A stretch of DNA of 64,000 nt from Planctomycetota bacterium (GCA_030602705.1 JAUVZF010000003.1:1-64000), one strand, 5' to 3'. Counted from the stretch's first letter, positions 16,561 to 25,467 are shown. A program made the numbers and translations. The notes: generated from the sequence alone by a model not told the origin.

Positions 16561-16803
16561 TTCCAGTGACGCGCAACTTGATTCGCCTTGACAGAGGTCG
16601 GGTGTGGCAATAGGGGCGGTGGCATGAGTCGAATCGCACGAGTGGTAGCGGTCTTGCGGCGTCGCACACAGACGGGTCGCCCGGTGGGCGACCTGGACTT
16701 TGTGCTTCGGTTGGAAAAGCGAGTCGGGCGTCGGCTTCGCCCCCGCAAACCGGGCCCAAAGCCGAAACGGCGACGGAGATAAGGTGTGTGTCACCGGAAC
16801 CCC
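16561..16803 (+). mobile_element. Internally deleted REP-associated (RAYT, IS200-like) element
   Basis: The left end (TTCCAGTGACGCGCAACTTG...GGTGTGGCAATAGGGGCGG) matches the left end seen again at 19760. The right end (16780-16800) is the exact inverse complement of 19760-19780. Between the ends only the first ~10 and last ~40 codons of a RAYT transposase remain. It is therefore a non-autonomous deletion derivative that begins right at the stop codon of the preceding gene. Confidence 0.75.
16624..16782 (+). pseudogene. RAYT transposase remnant (N- and C-terminal ends joined)
   Basis: Translation from ATG 16624 gives MSRIARVVAV, the typical opening of REP-associated tyrosine transposases, then without the HUH and Tyr-containing catalytic core jumps to TQTGRPVGDLDFVLRLEKRV and the basic KPGPKPKRRRR end. 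About 52 residues remain of an expected 200 or more. It cannot be active but could still be mobilised by a full-length transposase elsewhere in the genome. Confidence 0.75.
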
Positions 16804-16926
16804 GCTATTAACTGGGGACCCTTCGGTCGATGACGTTTGGCTGCAGGCGGGCAGGCGCACTTGTGCGAGGGTGCCGGCCCGAAGCGGGAATCTGGACAGC
16901 GGGTCGCCTTTGTTCTAAACTAGGGC

Positions 16927-19737
16927 ATGTATCTCACCGAGCCATTCCTGAGGCTCGTTAGGGGACGCCGGATGGTCGACCTGCGGGAGATTCTTGAGGC
17001 ACTTCCCCGAGACCTCGTGGCCGATGTGACGAGGCGGCTGGACATTTGGGTCGGTAGCAGATCAAGGAGTGAGCTCATTGACCTCATTCTGGAGGAAGTG
17101 GAAGACCCGGTTCGACTGCTTCGAAAAATCCCCTTGCACGAACTTAGGGCGATCTGTGAAGAAACCGGAGGCAATGCAAAGAAGCGGGACAAGCGATCCC
17201 TGATAGCCCAGATACTGGGCAAGGGTGAGCGAGACGCCAGCCATGTGCAGGCGCGCACTGCGGCTGCGCCGTCACGGGAAGCCCAGGGGACGACAAATCA
17301 ACCGAGACGAAGGGACAAGCGGCCTGGAAAGAGAAACAGAGCCAAGGCGGCCGTTTCCAGTTCAGCCGCCATGAGGAGAAAGGGGGGCGGCACTGTGCCT
17401 GATACAGGAGCCGACGTCGAGCAAGATGCGCAATCGTTTCTCGAGGAACTGCGACGGCTGGATGCCTTACGCGATTCTCCGAAGGAGGATTACCACGACC
17501 GGGTGCATCTAAGGACCGTATCGGGAGTAGAACCCAAGTATGCCCCACGAAGCGTTCTGGATGAGCTTCCTGCTGCTCTTGTCGGGCGGCTGGCAGCCCT
17601 CGGCGTCGAGAGGCTTTACGAACACCAAGCGGAGGCAATTAGGGCGGTCCGAAGGGGAGAGGATGTAGTTATCGTCTCGCCAACGGCGAGCGGCAAGACG
17701 CTGTGCTTCAACCTGCCAATAGTGTGGGAGTTTCTGACCGACAGCAGGGGCAAGGCGCTGATGTTGTACCCCATGAAGGCGCTGGCAAACGACCAGCGAC
17801 GGCAGCTTGAAACATTGTGCGAGGGGGTGGGGCACACGAGGGTCGACAGTTGGCTATACGACGGAGACACTCCTCATGAACACCGCAAACTGTTACGCGA
17901 AAACCCGCCCAGAATATTGCTTACGAACCCGGAGATGCTTCACCAGTCGTTCTTGGCCAACTGGGACAAATGGGAGACATACTTACGGGAACTGCGCTTT
18001 CTGGTTATAGACGAAATCCACGAGTACCGGGGGTTCTTCGGGACTAACGTTGCCCTGCTGGTCCGCCGATTCCTTAGGAAGCTTCACGAGCTCGGTTCTC
18101 AGTGTCAGCTTATCCTGGCCTCTGCCACCTGTGCGAACCCCAGGGAGCATGCGTACAGGTTGACAGGGAGAGAACTCACGCTGGTCCAGAGTCGGAATGG
18201 CTTCCGGCCGACGCGCACCTTCGCGTTCATTAATCCCGGCCTCCCGCCATTCAAGTACTATCGCATCTTCCAGTTGCGGGTGACGCTGGCGGCACTGGCG
18301 TGTCTCGGACGGGGGCTTTCAGTCGTCGTGTTTTGTCCCACGCGTCGCTTCGCGGAGGAGGCCGCGCGCCTTGCTCGAAGAGAAGCACAGAAGGCCAACC
18401 TAGACCCCGCGAAAGTTGTGCCGTACCGGGCTGGTTACCGGCCCGAGGAACGCAGAGACATCGAGCAAGGGCTCCGAACCGGCCAGTACCAGGTCGTCTT
18501 CTCGACGAATGCGCTGGAAATCGGGATCGACATTGGCCGGTTGGATGTCTGCATCCTCGCGGGGTTTCCTGACAGCGTCATGTCGGCTTGGCAAAGGATT
18601 GGACGGGCAGGGCGGAGCTGGGACAAGCACGCTTACGTGTTTTTCTACGCTCTTGACAATCCGATAGACCAATTCTACGTCGAGAACCTGGACGCCTTTC
18701 TGGAGAAGCCTCTCGACGAGATTATGGTGGGCGTGGAAAACGACGAGCTTCTGAAGAAACATGTGCCGTGTTTGCTTTACGAGAGAAAGCGGCCTGTGGG
18801 CGACGAGGACAAGGGGGTTTTGGGCGAGTACTTCTGGAAGAAGGCGTTGGACGAGCAAGAGCATTTCGTCCCTGTCAGGCGATTCATGCCGCACTTTCGA
18901 ACACCGATTCGGAACACGTACGGCCAAAACTACACCCTGGTCTACAAGGGTAACGAGATCGGCACGATCTCCGGGCAACAGGTGTACAAAGAGGCTTATG
19001 TCGGGGCCGTCTATCACCACATGGGGAAGCCTTACCGTGTCGAGAGTCACGGCGCAGACACCATCGAGCTCGTGGATGCAAACTCGTACGAACGCACGGA
19101 GCCATTCACGTGGTCCGTCGCTTCGGTCTCCAACGTCTTGGCTGGCCGAAGGTACCGGGAATGCGTGGCTTGGCAATACGGGGACCTCACTATCTTCGAC
19201 AATTACCAAGGGTACCGCCTCATCGATGACCGAACTGAGAAAATCATTGAAGAACACCGGCTGGACAACCCAATCGCGGTGACGCATTCAGTGCGTGGCT
19301 GCTGGCTGGGAATCGAAAAGCCGACATGGGAGGGGATGGGCAACATCGGCGACCGGCTCCGTATCGTGGAGTACCTGATCCGGATTGGCACTCCGTTCAT
19401 CATTCCGTGCGATAGGTTTGACCTCGGCAGTTGTCACAGCAGTAGCAGCCTCCCACCCGAGATCTACGTTTACGAGACAGTGCCCGGAGGGATTGGTGTG
19501 GCCGAGAAACTGTTTGAAGTGTGGACGAAAGTGCTAAGGCACGGCACTATGATCGCCAGGAAGTGCGACTGCGAAACCGGGTGCCCTCGCTGCGTCCACG
19601 TTACGCGTTACGACAGGAGCGTGGGGGCCATCGATAAAAGAGACGGCATAGAGCTGGCCGAAGCCCTCCTGAAACTCGAAGAAGACAGGTCCTACGAGGT
19701 GTTCAAGCCTGAACTCTATGGCTGGCGGCCCGCGTAA
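16927..19737 (+). CDS. DEAD/DEAH-box helicase with C-terminal DUF1998 zinc domain (MrfA/Hrq1-like)
   Basis: A 936-residue superfamily 2 helicase. Residues 1-100 are a helical SAP/Rho-N-like region, followed by a basic linker. Motif I SPTASGKTLCF is near 250, motif II VIDEIHEYRG near 360, motif III ASAT near 398, then CPTRRFAEE, STNALEIGIDIGRLD and motif VI QRIGRAGR near 556-563. The C-terminal third holds the DUF1998-type cluster CDCETGCPRC (about 881-890). Relatives such as MrfA act in repair of mitomycin-type damage, and others sit in defence loci; which applies here is unknown. Its coding sequence looks less GC-biased than the housekeeping genes (impression), and inverted RAYT ends lie on both sides, suggesting acquisition by transfer. 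Confidence 0.88.
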   Translation: MYLTEPFLRLVRGRRMVDLREILEALPRDLVADVTRRLDIWVGSRSRSELIDLILEEVEDPVRLLRKIPLHELRAICEETGGNAKKRDKRSLIAQILGKGERDASHVQARTAAAPSREAQGTTNQPRRRDKRPGKRNRAKAAVSSSAAMRRKGGGTVPDTGADVEQDAQSFLEELRRLDALRDSPKEDYHDRVHLRTVSGVEPKYAPRSVLDELPAALVGRLAALGVERLYEHQAEAIRAVRRGEDVVIVSPTASGKTLCFNLPIVWEFLTDSRGKALMLYPMKALANDQRRQLETLCEGVGHTRVDSWLYDGDTPHEHRKLLRENPPRILLTNPEMLHQSFLANWDKWETYLRELRFLVIDEIHEYRGFFGTNVALLVRRFLRKLHELGSQCQLILASATCANPREHAYRLTGRELTLVQSRNGFRPTRTFAFINPGLPPFKYYRIFQLRVTLAALACLGRGLSVVVFCPTRRFAEEAARLARREAQKANLDPAKVVPYRAGYRPEERRDIEQGLRTGQYQVVFSTNALEIGIDIGRLDVCILAGFPDSVMSAWQRIGRAGRSWDKHAYVFFYALDNPIDQFYVENLDAFLEKPLDEIMVGVENDELLKKHVPCLLYERKRPVGDEDKGVLGEYFWKKALDEQEHFVPVRRFMPHFRTPIRNTYGQNYTLVYKGNEIGTISGQQVYKEAYVGAVYHHMGKPYRVESHGADTIELVDANSYERTEPFTWSVASVSNVLAGRRYRECVAWQYGDLTIFDNYQGYRLIDDRTEKIIEEHRLDNPIAVTHSVRGCWLGIEKPTWEGMGNIGDRLRIVEYLIRIGTPFIIPCDRFDLGSCHSSSSLPPEIYVYETVPGGIGVAEKLFEVWTKVLRHGTMIARKCDCETGCPRCVHVTRYDRSVGAIDKRDGIELAEALLKLEEDRSYEVFKPELYGWRPA

Positions 19738-19759
19738 CGCGGAGTTCCGAGTTCCGGGA

Positions 19760-19850
19760 GTTCCGGTGACACACACCTTAATTCGCCTTGACGTGGGTGG
19801 GGTGTGGCAATAGGGGCGGTGGTTGCGAGACACCACACGTCCACGCCGGT
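19760..19850 (+). mobile_element. Left-end fragment of a RAYT element downstream of the helicase
   Basis: GTTCCGGTGACACACACCTT (from 19760) through GGTGTGGCAATAGGGGCGGTGG matches the left end of the 16561 element; past the GGTGG motif it decays within a short distance of sequence that may derive from the RAYT catalytic region. Bases 19760-19780 are the perfect inverse of 16780-16800. The following stretch to 20140 contains only further repeat-like GC-rich sequence and a CCGCAATCCGAAATCCGCAA motif. Confidence 0.65.
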
Positions 19851-20141
19851 AGCAACGGACCGCGCGGGTCCGCAGGACACGCCCTGGACGCTGGAGCCGT
19901 AGCGCGGGGGCGGTCGGTCCGAACATGGTCGCCCTTCGGGATGACCGTGCCACCCGCCGTGTCAAGGGCCCGAATTCACAGCCCAAGACCACCCATAGCG
20001 ACGCCAAACCCTTGAGGTCGAACGGCTCCCGCCGTTGCCGTCCGCCGCTTGCCCGCCGGCCTGTTATTCGTTGCTTTTCAATCCGCACTCCGCAATCCGA
20101 AATCCGCAATGGCTTCCTTCCCCATTCCCTATTCCCTGCCG

Positions 20142-20201
20142 TTTTGTTAGAACTCTAACAAAATCCCTGCCCCTCTCCCCATTTTGTTAGAACTCTAACA
20201 A
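20142..20201. repeat. Two identical palindromes, TTGTTAGA...TCTAACAA, 40 bases apart
   Basis: TTTTGTTAGA-AC-TCTAACAAAA (20142-20163) and a second copy (20182-20201, core identical) have centres exactly 40 bases apart. They are AT-rich in a GC-rich context. The spacing is close to four helical turns, so a dimeric regulator or a cruciform pair is conceivable, or they are terminators; no dedicated gene is nearby except the HD-GYP gene 550 bases downstream. Confidence 0.75.
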
Positions 20202-20269
20202 CTTTTCGGCCTCTGCGGCCCTCCCGTCCGGCCTGCCATTGTGGCATGGTGACTTACATCAATTTTGCC

Positions 20270-20335
20270 CCCTCAAAAACCCCTCAAAAACGGAACAAAA
20301 CGGAACAAAAACGGACAAAAACGGACACATAAATC
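20270..20335. repeat. A-rich short tandem repeat (CCTCAAAAAC / CGGAACAAAA / CGGACAAAAA)
   Basis: A degenerate 10-11-base tandem array: two CCTCAAAAAC units then two CGGAACAAAA-type and two CGGACAAAAA-type units. A 75-codon frame runs across it, but its composition follows the repeat (KTEQNGTKTDKNG), so it is not called as a gene. Confidence 0.7.
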
Positions 20336-20521
20336 GCAAAAACGGATCAAAAACCAGCGCGTTTTGCCTTACCTATCTTAACATTTGGGGCCAAATCGCC
20401 CCTCACGGCCCAGAATCAACGATTGGAGCCAAAAAAAACGCGCATTTGCCCGTTTCGGCGAGGTGAAAATTGACGTAAGTGTTATAGAGGTGGCCGCATG
20501 TGTGGGGCAGGGCGGGGCGAA

Positions 20522-20690
20522 TCACGACCGGCGGCCGCAGCATTTCTTGTACTTCTTGCCGCTACGCAATTGTAACAACCCTCGACGGCCACGGCGTGCG
20601 AGCCCTGAAGCCGTTTCCTCGCATTCGGCGGTTTTTTTGCCGTAACAGACTGAACGGTGACCCCCTTTTTTGCCGACATAGATAGGGCAC
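20522..20690 (-). pseudogene. Possible SEC-C zinc-motif remnant
   Basis: The minus strand encodes LRSGKKYKKCCGRRS before a TGA at 20522, matching the second half of the SEC-C motif (CxCGSGKKYKKCC). Upstream, the first Cys pair (GCYNC) is in a different frame, so a frameshift or drift has broken it, and no start with a ribosome site is seen. The rest of 19850-20755 has no gene that can be supported. Confidence 0.3.
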
Positions 20691-20755
20691 CCGCCCGCAC
20701 CCGCGCACCCCTGCCGGTCACCGAATATCCCCTGCTCCTGGCGTCTGGGGACGCG

Positions 20756-21961
20756 ATGTACGATTACCACGTTCAGGTGCTTCACGATGCGGCCGATGTG
20801 CTGAAAGGGCTGCTGGAGATCGGCATCAACCTGTCGGCGCTGTCCGACCGGCGTAAGATGCTGGAGATGATCCTGCTGGAGGCCCGCAAACTCGCCCGGG
20901 CCGAGGCGGGCAGCCTGTACGTTCTGCGCAAAGGGCGGCTGCGGTTCGTCGCGGCCCAGAACGACCGCCTGCCGCAAGGCGAGATCTCCCAGGTTTTTCT
21001 CGACAAAGAGATCCCCGTGACGACCGACTCGCTGGCGGGGTTTGTGGCGTCCACGGTGCAGGTGGTCAACATCCCGGACGCCGACAACCTGGCGGAGGAT
21101 TGGCCGTTCCGGATCAACCGCGATTTCGACGCCACGAGCGGGTACCACACGCAGAGCATCCTGGCGATTCCGCTGCGGCGGCCGGATGAGTCGTGCGTGG
21201 GTGTGCTGGAACTCTTGAACCGGCTCGACGATGAGGGCCGCGTCGTCGCGTTTCCGAGCGCCGAAGGCAGCGGCATTTTGTCGCTGGCGTCGATGGCGGC
21301 CGTCACGATCTCGAACGCCCTGCTCCAGGAAGACCTCAAGACGGCCCACCTCGACACGATCATCCGGCTGAGCGTGGTCGTGGAGCACCGCGACAACGCG
21401 ACCTCGCAGCACGTCCGCCGCATCAGCCAAACGGCCAAACTCATCGCCGAGGCGATGGGCCTGGACGACCGGCAGGTGGAACTGATCGAGCGTGCCGCAC
21501 CGATGCACGACGTCGGCAAGGTCGGCATCCCGGACGCGATCCTGCACAAGCCCGGGCCGCTGACGGCCGAGGAACGCGGCATCGTCGAACAGCACGCCCT
21601 GATCGGGGCCGACATCCTGGGCCAGCCGGCGAACGACCTGATCGCCATGGCCCACGACATCGCCGTCTCGCACCACGAGCGATGGGACGGCCGGGGGTAT
21701 CCGTACGGCCTGGCGGGGCAGGAGATTCCGCTGTCGGGGCGCATCGTCGGTCTGGCCGATGTCCTGGACGCGCTGCTCTTGGAGCGGTGCTACAAGGCCG
21801 CATACAGCGAAGAAACGACGCTCGAGATCATCCGGTCGGAGAGCGGCAAGCAGTTCGACCCGTCGGTGGTGGACGCCTTTTTCCGTGTCATGGACCGCAT
21901 CCTGGAGCCGTACAGTTCGGAGGCGCCCGCGCCGGCCATCGCCGCTGAGAGCGCGACCTGA
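20756..21961 (+). CDS. GAF - HD-GYP cyclic-di-GMP phosphodiesterase-type protein
   Basis: A 401-residue cytoplasmic signalling protein. A GAF sensor domain (about 25-190, with EAGSLYVLRKGRLRFVAAQND) is followed by an HD-GYP domain (about 200-385). The HD-GYP residues are present: the first His in QHVRRIS, HDVGKVGIPDAIL near 251, HHERWDGRGYP near 306, and DVLDAL. It should hydrolyse c-di-GMP to pGpG or GMP; the GAF ligand is unknown. The ATG at 20756 is preferred because upstream codons read as low-complexity Pro/Arg sequence, and TGGGGA lies before it. No partner kinase or receiver domain is adjacent. Confidence 0.88.
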   Translation: MYDYHVQVLHDAADVLKGLLEIGINLSALSDRRKMLEMILLEARKLARAEAGSLYVLRKGRLRFVAAQNDRLPQGEISQVFLDKEIPVTTDSLAGFVASTVQVVNIPDADNLAEDWPFRINRDFDATSGYHTQSILAIPLRRPDESCVGVLELLNRLDDEGRVVAFPSAEGSGILSLASMAAVTISNALLQEDLKTAHLDTIIRLSVVVEHRDNATSQHVRRISQTAKLIAEAMGLDDRQVELIERAAPMHDVGKVGIPDAILHKPGPLTAEERGIVEQHALIGADILGQPANDLIAMAHDIAVSHHERWDGRGYPYGLAGQEIPLSGRIVGLADVLDALLLERCYKAAYSEETTLEIIRSESGKQFDPSVVDAFFRVMDRILEPYSSEAPAPAIAAESAT

Positions 21962-22062
21962 CGGCGGCGCGCCTCCGATTGTGTTTCACACTCCCCCCGA
22001 GCGCGGCCGCGCATGGCGCCTCAATTCCAGGCGGGTTCAGGTAAGTTCTGTCCACTTGCCGC

Positions 22063-22080
22063 GCGGCCCGTACGGGCCGC
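22063..22080. repeat. Palindromic repeat family B, copy 1 (GCGGCCCGTACGGGCCGC)
   Basis: A perfect 18-base palindrome; the same core recurs at 36970-36993 with longer arms. It lies in the gene-free stretch 21962-22266, which otherwise shows only the leader of the MFS gene. Candidate dispersed extragenic palindrome. Confidence 0.8.
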
Positions 22081-22266
22081 GTACAGCCCCGTTTTTGCGA
22101 GGTCGGTCCGGAGGCCCACCGCGTGAGATTCCGCACACTCGACCGTGAAGTGCTTTCGTACCGCGATTTGCGCGTGGCAGAGGACCACGGTTTGGGTTTA
22201 AGATGGCGGCAGGCAACGGGGCGAAACCGTGAACCAAGTTCAGCAACCTGAAGCGGCAAGCGCGCC

Positions 22267-23511
22267 ATGACCTCTCTCGTCCGATCTCTCCGGCACCGCA
22301 ACTTCCGCCTTTACTTCTTCGGCCAGGGCATCAGCGTAACCGGCACGTGGATGCAGAGCGTGGCGATGGGATGGCTGGCGTACCGCCTGACGGGCTCGGC
22401 CGCACTGTTGGGGGTGGTCGGGTTCACGAGCGGGATTCTGACGTTCGTTATTGCGCCGTTCGCGGGGGTTGTGGCCGACCGGTGGAACCGGCGGCGGCTC
22501 ATCATCGTGGCTCAAGCCACCGCGATGGCCCAGGCGCTGGCGCTGGCGGCCCTGACTCTGTCGGGCGTCATCGATGTTGGGCTCCTGATTGCACTGAGCG
22601 TTTTCACGGGCCTGGTCCGCGGGATCGAGGTGCCGACCCGCCAGTCGTTCATCCTCGAAATGCTCGATGAACCGACCGACCTGGCGAACGCTATTGCGTT
22701 GAACTCCTTTCTAGTGAACGCGGCCCGGCTGGTCGGACCGCTCCTGGTCGGATGCATCGTGGCGTGGTGGAACGAGGGGCTGTGTTTTCTCATCAACGGC
22801 GTCAGTTACGCCGCCGTCATCGTGGCGCTGGTGGTGATGCGGATCGCGCCCCGGAGGATCGAGGCGCCGAAGACCGGTGTCCTCATCGGTCTGAAAGAGG
22901 GGTTCCGCTACGCCTTCGGCTCGCCTGCCCTGCGGTCGATCCTCCTGATGCTCGGCGTGACGAGCCTGGCGGGCGTGCCGTACATCTGGCTGATGACCAT
23001 CTTTGCCAAGGACGTGCTCGGCGGCGAGGCCGACACGCTGGGATACCTGATGGGGGCCACGGGCGTCGGCGCGCTGGCGGGGGCGGTGTTCCTGGCGACG
23101 CGGCGGAGCGTGGCGCGTCTCGGTGGAATGCTGCGGCTGGCGGCGATTGCCTTCGGGATGGGGCTGATTGCCTTCGGCCTGTCGGACAATTTCTGGCTCA
23201 GCCTCGTCATCCTCGTCTGGCCGGGCGCAGCCATGATGCTCCAGATGTCGATGAGCAACACGCTGCTTCAGACCCTTTCGGACGAGCACAAGCGCGGCCG
23301 GGTCATGAGTTTCTACACCGTGATGTTCATGGGGATGATCCCGTTCGGGAACCTACTGGCGGGGTTCGTGGCGGGGGCCGTGGGCGCGCCGCTGACCGTG
23401 ATCCTCGGCGGGGGCGTGTGCATCCTCGGCGCCCTCGTCTTCGGAGGTCACCTGCCGCGGCTGGCAGAGAAGGTCACGCCCGGCGTCGAGGAACCCGGCG
23501 CCGCGGCGTAG
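22267..23511 (+). CDS. MFS transporter (EntS/MFS_3-like exporter)
   Basis: A 414-residue inner-membrane protein with about 12 hydrophobic segments. The N-terminal LRHRNFRLYFFGQGISVTGTWMQ stretch is diagnostic of the MFS_3 / enterobactin-exporter-like branch; the loop 2-3 motif reads GVVADRWNRRRL. Such proteins export small molecules such as siderophores or drugs, though many members are uncharacterised. It stands alone, with HD-GYP upstream and a convergent methyltransferase downstream. Confidence 0.88.
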   Translation: MTSLVRSLRHRNFRLYFFGQGISVTGTWMQSVAMGWLAYRLTGSAALLGVVGFTSGILTFVIAPFAGVVADRWNRRRLIIVAQATAMAQALALAALTLSGVIDVGLLIALSVFTGLVRGIEVPTRQSFILEMLDEPTDLANAIALNSFLVNAARLVGPLLVGCIVAWWNEGLCFLINGVSYAAVIVALVVMRIAPRRIEAPKTGVLIGLKEGFRYAFGSPALRSILLMLGVTSLAGVPYIWLMTIFAKDVLGGEADTLGYLMGATGVGALAGAVFLATRRSVARLGGMLRLAAIAFGMGLIAFGLSDNFWLSLVILVWPGAAMMLQMSMSNTLLQTLSDEHKRGRVMSFYTVMFMGMIPFGNLLAGFVAGAVGAPLTVILGGGVCILGALVFGGHLPRLAEKVTPGVEEPGAAA

Positions 23512-23536
23512 GCGAGCGCCGCCGCGCGTCCCCGGC

Positions 23537-24154
23537 CTACATGCCGGCCGGTTTGACCGCCCGCACGAAACACATCGGCAGGTACCAGGGTTTCCTGAAC
23601 CGCAGGATGCGGAAGCCGGCGGCCTCCAGCGCCTCGCGGAGTTCCGAGGCATCGAACGGGACGTGGCCGAACTGGCGGTTGAACCGCCACGGGCGGTCGG
23701 AAATCAGCGCCTCCTCCAACGCCAACACGCCGCCCGGTTTGAGGACGCGGTGCGCCTCCGCGATCGCGCGACGCCACGCGTTGATGTGGTGCAACATGCC
23801 AAAAATCAGTACCGCGTCGAACGCGGCCTCGCGGAAACTCAGGGCCGCCGCGTCGCCGCAAACAAACGTGATGCGCTCGGTCGGTGCGTCTCTCGCCCAT
23901 CGCGGCGGCCGGGCCACCTTGTGCCGCGCACCTGCGATGATCTCCTCATCGAGGTCCACGCCGACGACCCGCGAGCCGCCGAATCGCCGGGCAATCAGCA
24001 GCGCCCCGTCGCCGTAACCGCACCCGATCTCCAGGATCTCGGCCCCGTCGGGAAGGTTCACGCCGCGAAAGACCCTCGGCGCCTCCACCCGCCGCAGCCC
24101 CCACCGGCGCAGGGCACATCGCATCATCCACTTCTCGAAGCGTGTCAGAAGCAT
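23537..24154 (-). CDS. Class I SAM-dependent methyltransferase
   Basis: The 205-residue protein has motif I EILEIGCGYGDGALL (about 36-50), the acidic VVGVDLDEE for ribose binding, VCGDAAALSF and FGMLHHINAWRRAI typical of UbiE/Methyltransf_11 small-molecule methyltransferases. The start is near ...MLLTRFEKWMMRCALRRWG. The substrate is unknown. Its stop faces the MFS gene stop, 25 bases away. Confidence 0.85.
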   Translation of the reverse strand: MLLTRFEKWMMRCALRRWGLRRVEAPRVFRGVNLPDGAEILEIGCGYGDGALLIARRFGGSRVVGVDLDEEIIAGARHKVARPPRWARDAPTERITFVCGDAAALSFREAAFDAVLIFGMLHHINAWRRAIAEAHRVLKPGGVLALEEALISDRPWRFNRQFGHVPFDASELREALEAAGFRILRFRKPWYLPMCFVRAVKPAGM

Positions 24155-24333
24155 GATCTCAGCAACCTATGCCGTGTGTCGCTCTTCGTGCGGGCGATGA
24201 ACCCCATCTTACTCGACCGGCAGGACAACGAACACCAAGGCAAGCCACAACGCTTTTATGTGGGCCTCCTCACATTCACGTCGCCATTCGGGCGATGGCT
24301 GAACGCCGCGCGGCGGCCGGCGACATTTGTAGG

Positions 24334-24363
24334 TTGAACCCGCCATGCGGATGGCGGTATGCT
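24334..24363 (+). promoter_or_regulatory. Predicted sigma-70 promoter of the 82-residue gene
   Basis: TTGAAC (24334-24339) and TATGCT (24358-24363) are 18 bases apart, 43 bases before the ATG at 24406. Moderate match. Confidence 0.4.
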
Positions 24364-24405
24364 GGAAAGTGTACCGCACGCCACAGGTGAGTGAAAGGAA
24401 ACGCG

Positions 24406-24654
24406 ATGGCCGATTACGTGAAGCGGGCGCGCCACGTCGTCCGCGAGGTGATGAAAGAGTTCGAGCCCGCCAAAGACCATGCCGTCGGCGCCGGGCGGGA
24501 GATGCTGCTGGCGCTTCGGGCGGCGATCGATGCCGAGATTAACCTCCTGGACCGCGCGACGAAAAAGAAACCGCCCGAACCGGAGCCGCTCGCCGACCCG
24601 TCCGCCGCAGACGACGCTGACTGCGAGAGCGACCGGCCGAAGGTCATCGAGTAG
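24406..24654 (+). CDS. Small hypothetical protein, helical
   Basis: The 82-residue product MADYVKRARHVVREVMKEFE... is predicted mostly helical for the first 50 residues, with an acidic Pro-rich tail (KKPPEPEPLADPSAADD). It starts after GTGAAAGGAAACGCG, a good ribosome site, and has its own promoter candidate. No family recognised; its length and composition resemble small planctomycete proteins of unknown function. Confidence 0.6.
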   Translation: MADYVKRARHVVREVMKEFEPAKDHAVGAGREMLLALRAAIDAEINLLDRATKKKPPEPEPLADPSAADDADCESDRPKVIE

Positions 24655-24674
24655 CCCAGGCGGGCCCAAGCCCG

Positions 24675-25304
24675 TCAGTCCGGTGAACGCCTGGCGGCCG
24701 CAACGGCCGCCAGAACGCGGGCGGCGAGGGCGTCTTTGGTGACCTGCGTGAGGTGCTCGCAGGCGCCGTCGCGGGTGATGAGAAGGGCGTCCTGGCGCTG
24801 TGCGGCGATGGCCTCCGGCGAGTTGGCGACGACCAGGTCGAGGCCCTTGGCCTCGAGTTTGCTCCGCGCGCGGGCCGCCAGGTCTTCCGATTCCAGGCAG
24901 AAGCCGACGAGGATCTGCCCCGTCTTGCGGCGGCTCATTTCGGCGAGGATGTCGGCCGTCGGCTCGAGTTCCAGCGTGACCTTTCCCTCGCCCTTTTTGA
25001 GTTTGCGGCCTGCCCGCGCGGCGGGACGAAAGTCGGCCACGGCGGCGGCGGCGATGAAGACGTCGCAGGAGTCGAAGCGTGCCGCAACCGCCTCGAGCAT
25101 CTCGGCAGCGCTCATGACGGCGACGAGTTCATCCACCTCCGGCGGCTCCAGCGCGACCGGGCCGCAGACAAGCGTGACGCAGTGTCCCTGCGCCACGGCG
25201 GCGGCTGCCAGGGCGGCGCCGATCCGCCCGCTCGAGGCGTTCGAGACGTACCGGACGGGGTCGAGGTACTCGCGCGTCGGGCCGGCGGTAATGAGAATGC
25301 GCAC
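24675..25304 (-). CDS. coaB: Phosphopantothenate-cysteine ligase domain protein (CoaB)
   Basis: A 209-residue stand-alone CoaB, joining 4'-phosphopantothenate to cysteine in coenzyme A biosynthesis. The hallmark opening MRILITAGPTREYLDPVRY and VSNASSGRIGAALA is followed by IAAAAVADFRP (the conserved Asn/Asp-type region) and LVGFCLES. In most bacteria CoaB is the C-terminal half of bifunctional CoaBC; here it is a separate gene, downstream of coaC across a 157-base repeat-filled gap. Together the two genes supply a complete CoaBC function. Confidence 0.9.
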   Translation of the reverse strand: MRILITAGPTREYLDPVRYVSNASSGRIGAALAAAAVAQGHCVTLVCGPVALEPPEVDELVAVMSAAEMLEAVAARFDSCDVFIAAAAVADFRPAARAGRKLKKGEGKVTLELEPTADILAEMSRRKTGQILVGFCLESEDLAARARSKLEAKGLDLVVANSPEAIAAQRQDALLITRDGACEHLTQVTKDALAARVLAAVAAARRSPD

Positions 25305-25321
25305 CCGGCTTCACCTCGGAC

Positions 25322-25467
25322 AATGAATGTCTAATGCCTAATGACTAATGACGAAACGGCAATGGCGAAAACCGAAAAAACAGGCGCCGTCCCGCTTTGC
25401 GCCTCCGGCGACTGGTCATTAGGCATTGTCTTTTGATTAGTCATTCGTCATTAGACATTAGTCATTG
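25322..25467. repeat. TAATGAC heptamer repeats in inverted arrangement between coaB and coaC
   Basis: CTAATGCCTAATGACTAATGAC lies at 25331-25352, and the inverse (GTCATTAGGCATTG, GATTAGTCATTCGTCATTAG) at 25415-25467, so the region can fold back on itself. The last repeat overlaps the coaC stop codon at 25462-25464. The same heptamers appear at 28971-29017 and 29083-29104. Confidence 0.8.

Noticed and set aside
20239..20466. 75-codon frame over the A-rich tandem repeat
   Set aside because: The composition follows the repeat; no ribosome site or family.
24155..24405. tRNA or small RNA gene
   Set aside because: No T-arm GGTTCGA-type sequence or cloverleaf could be found; only a promoter for the next gene is supported.
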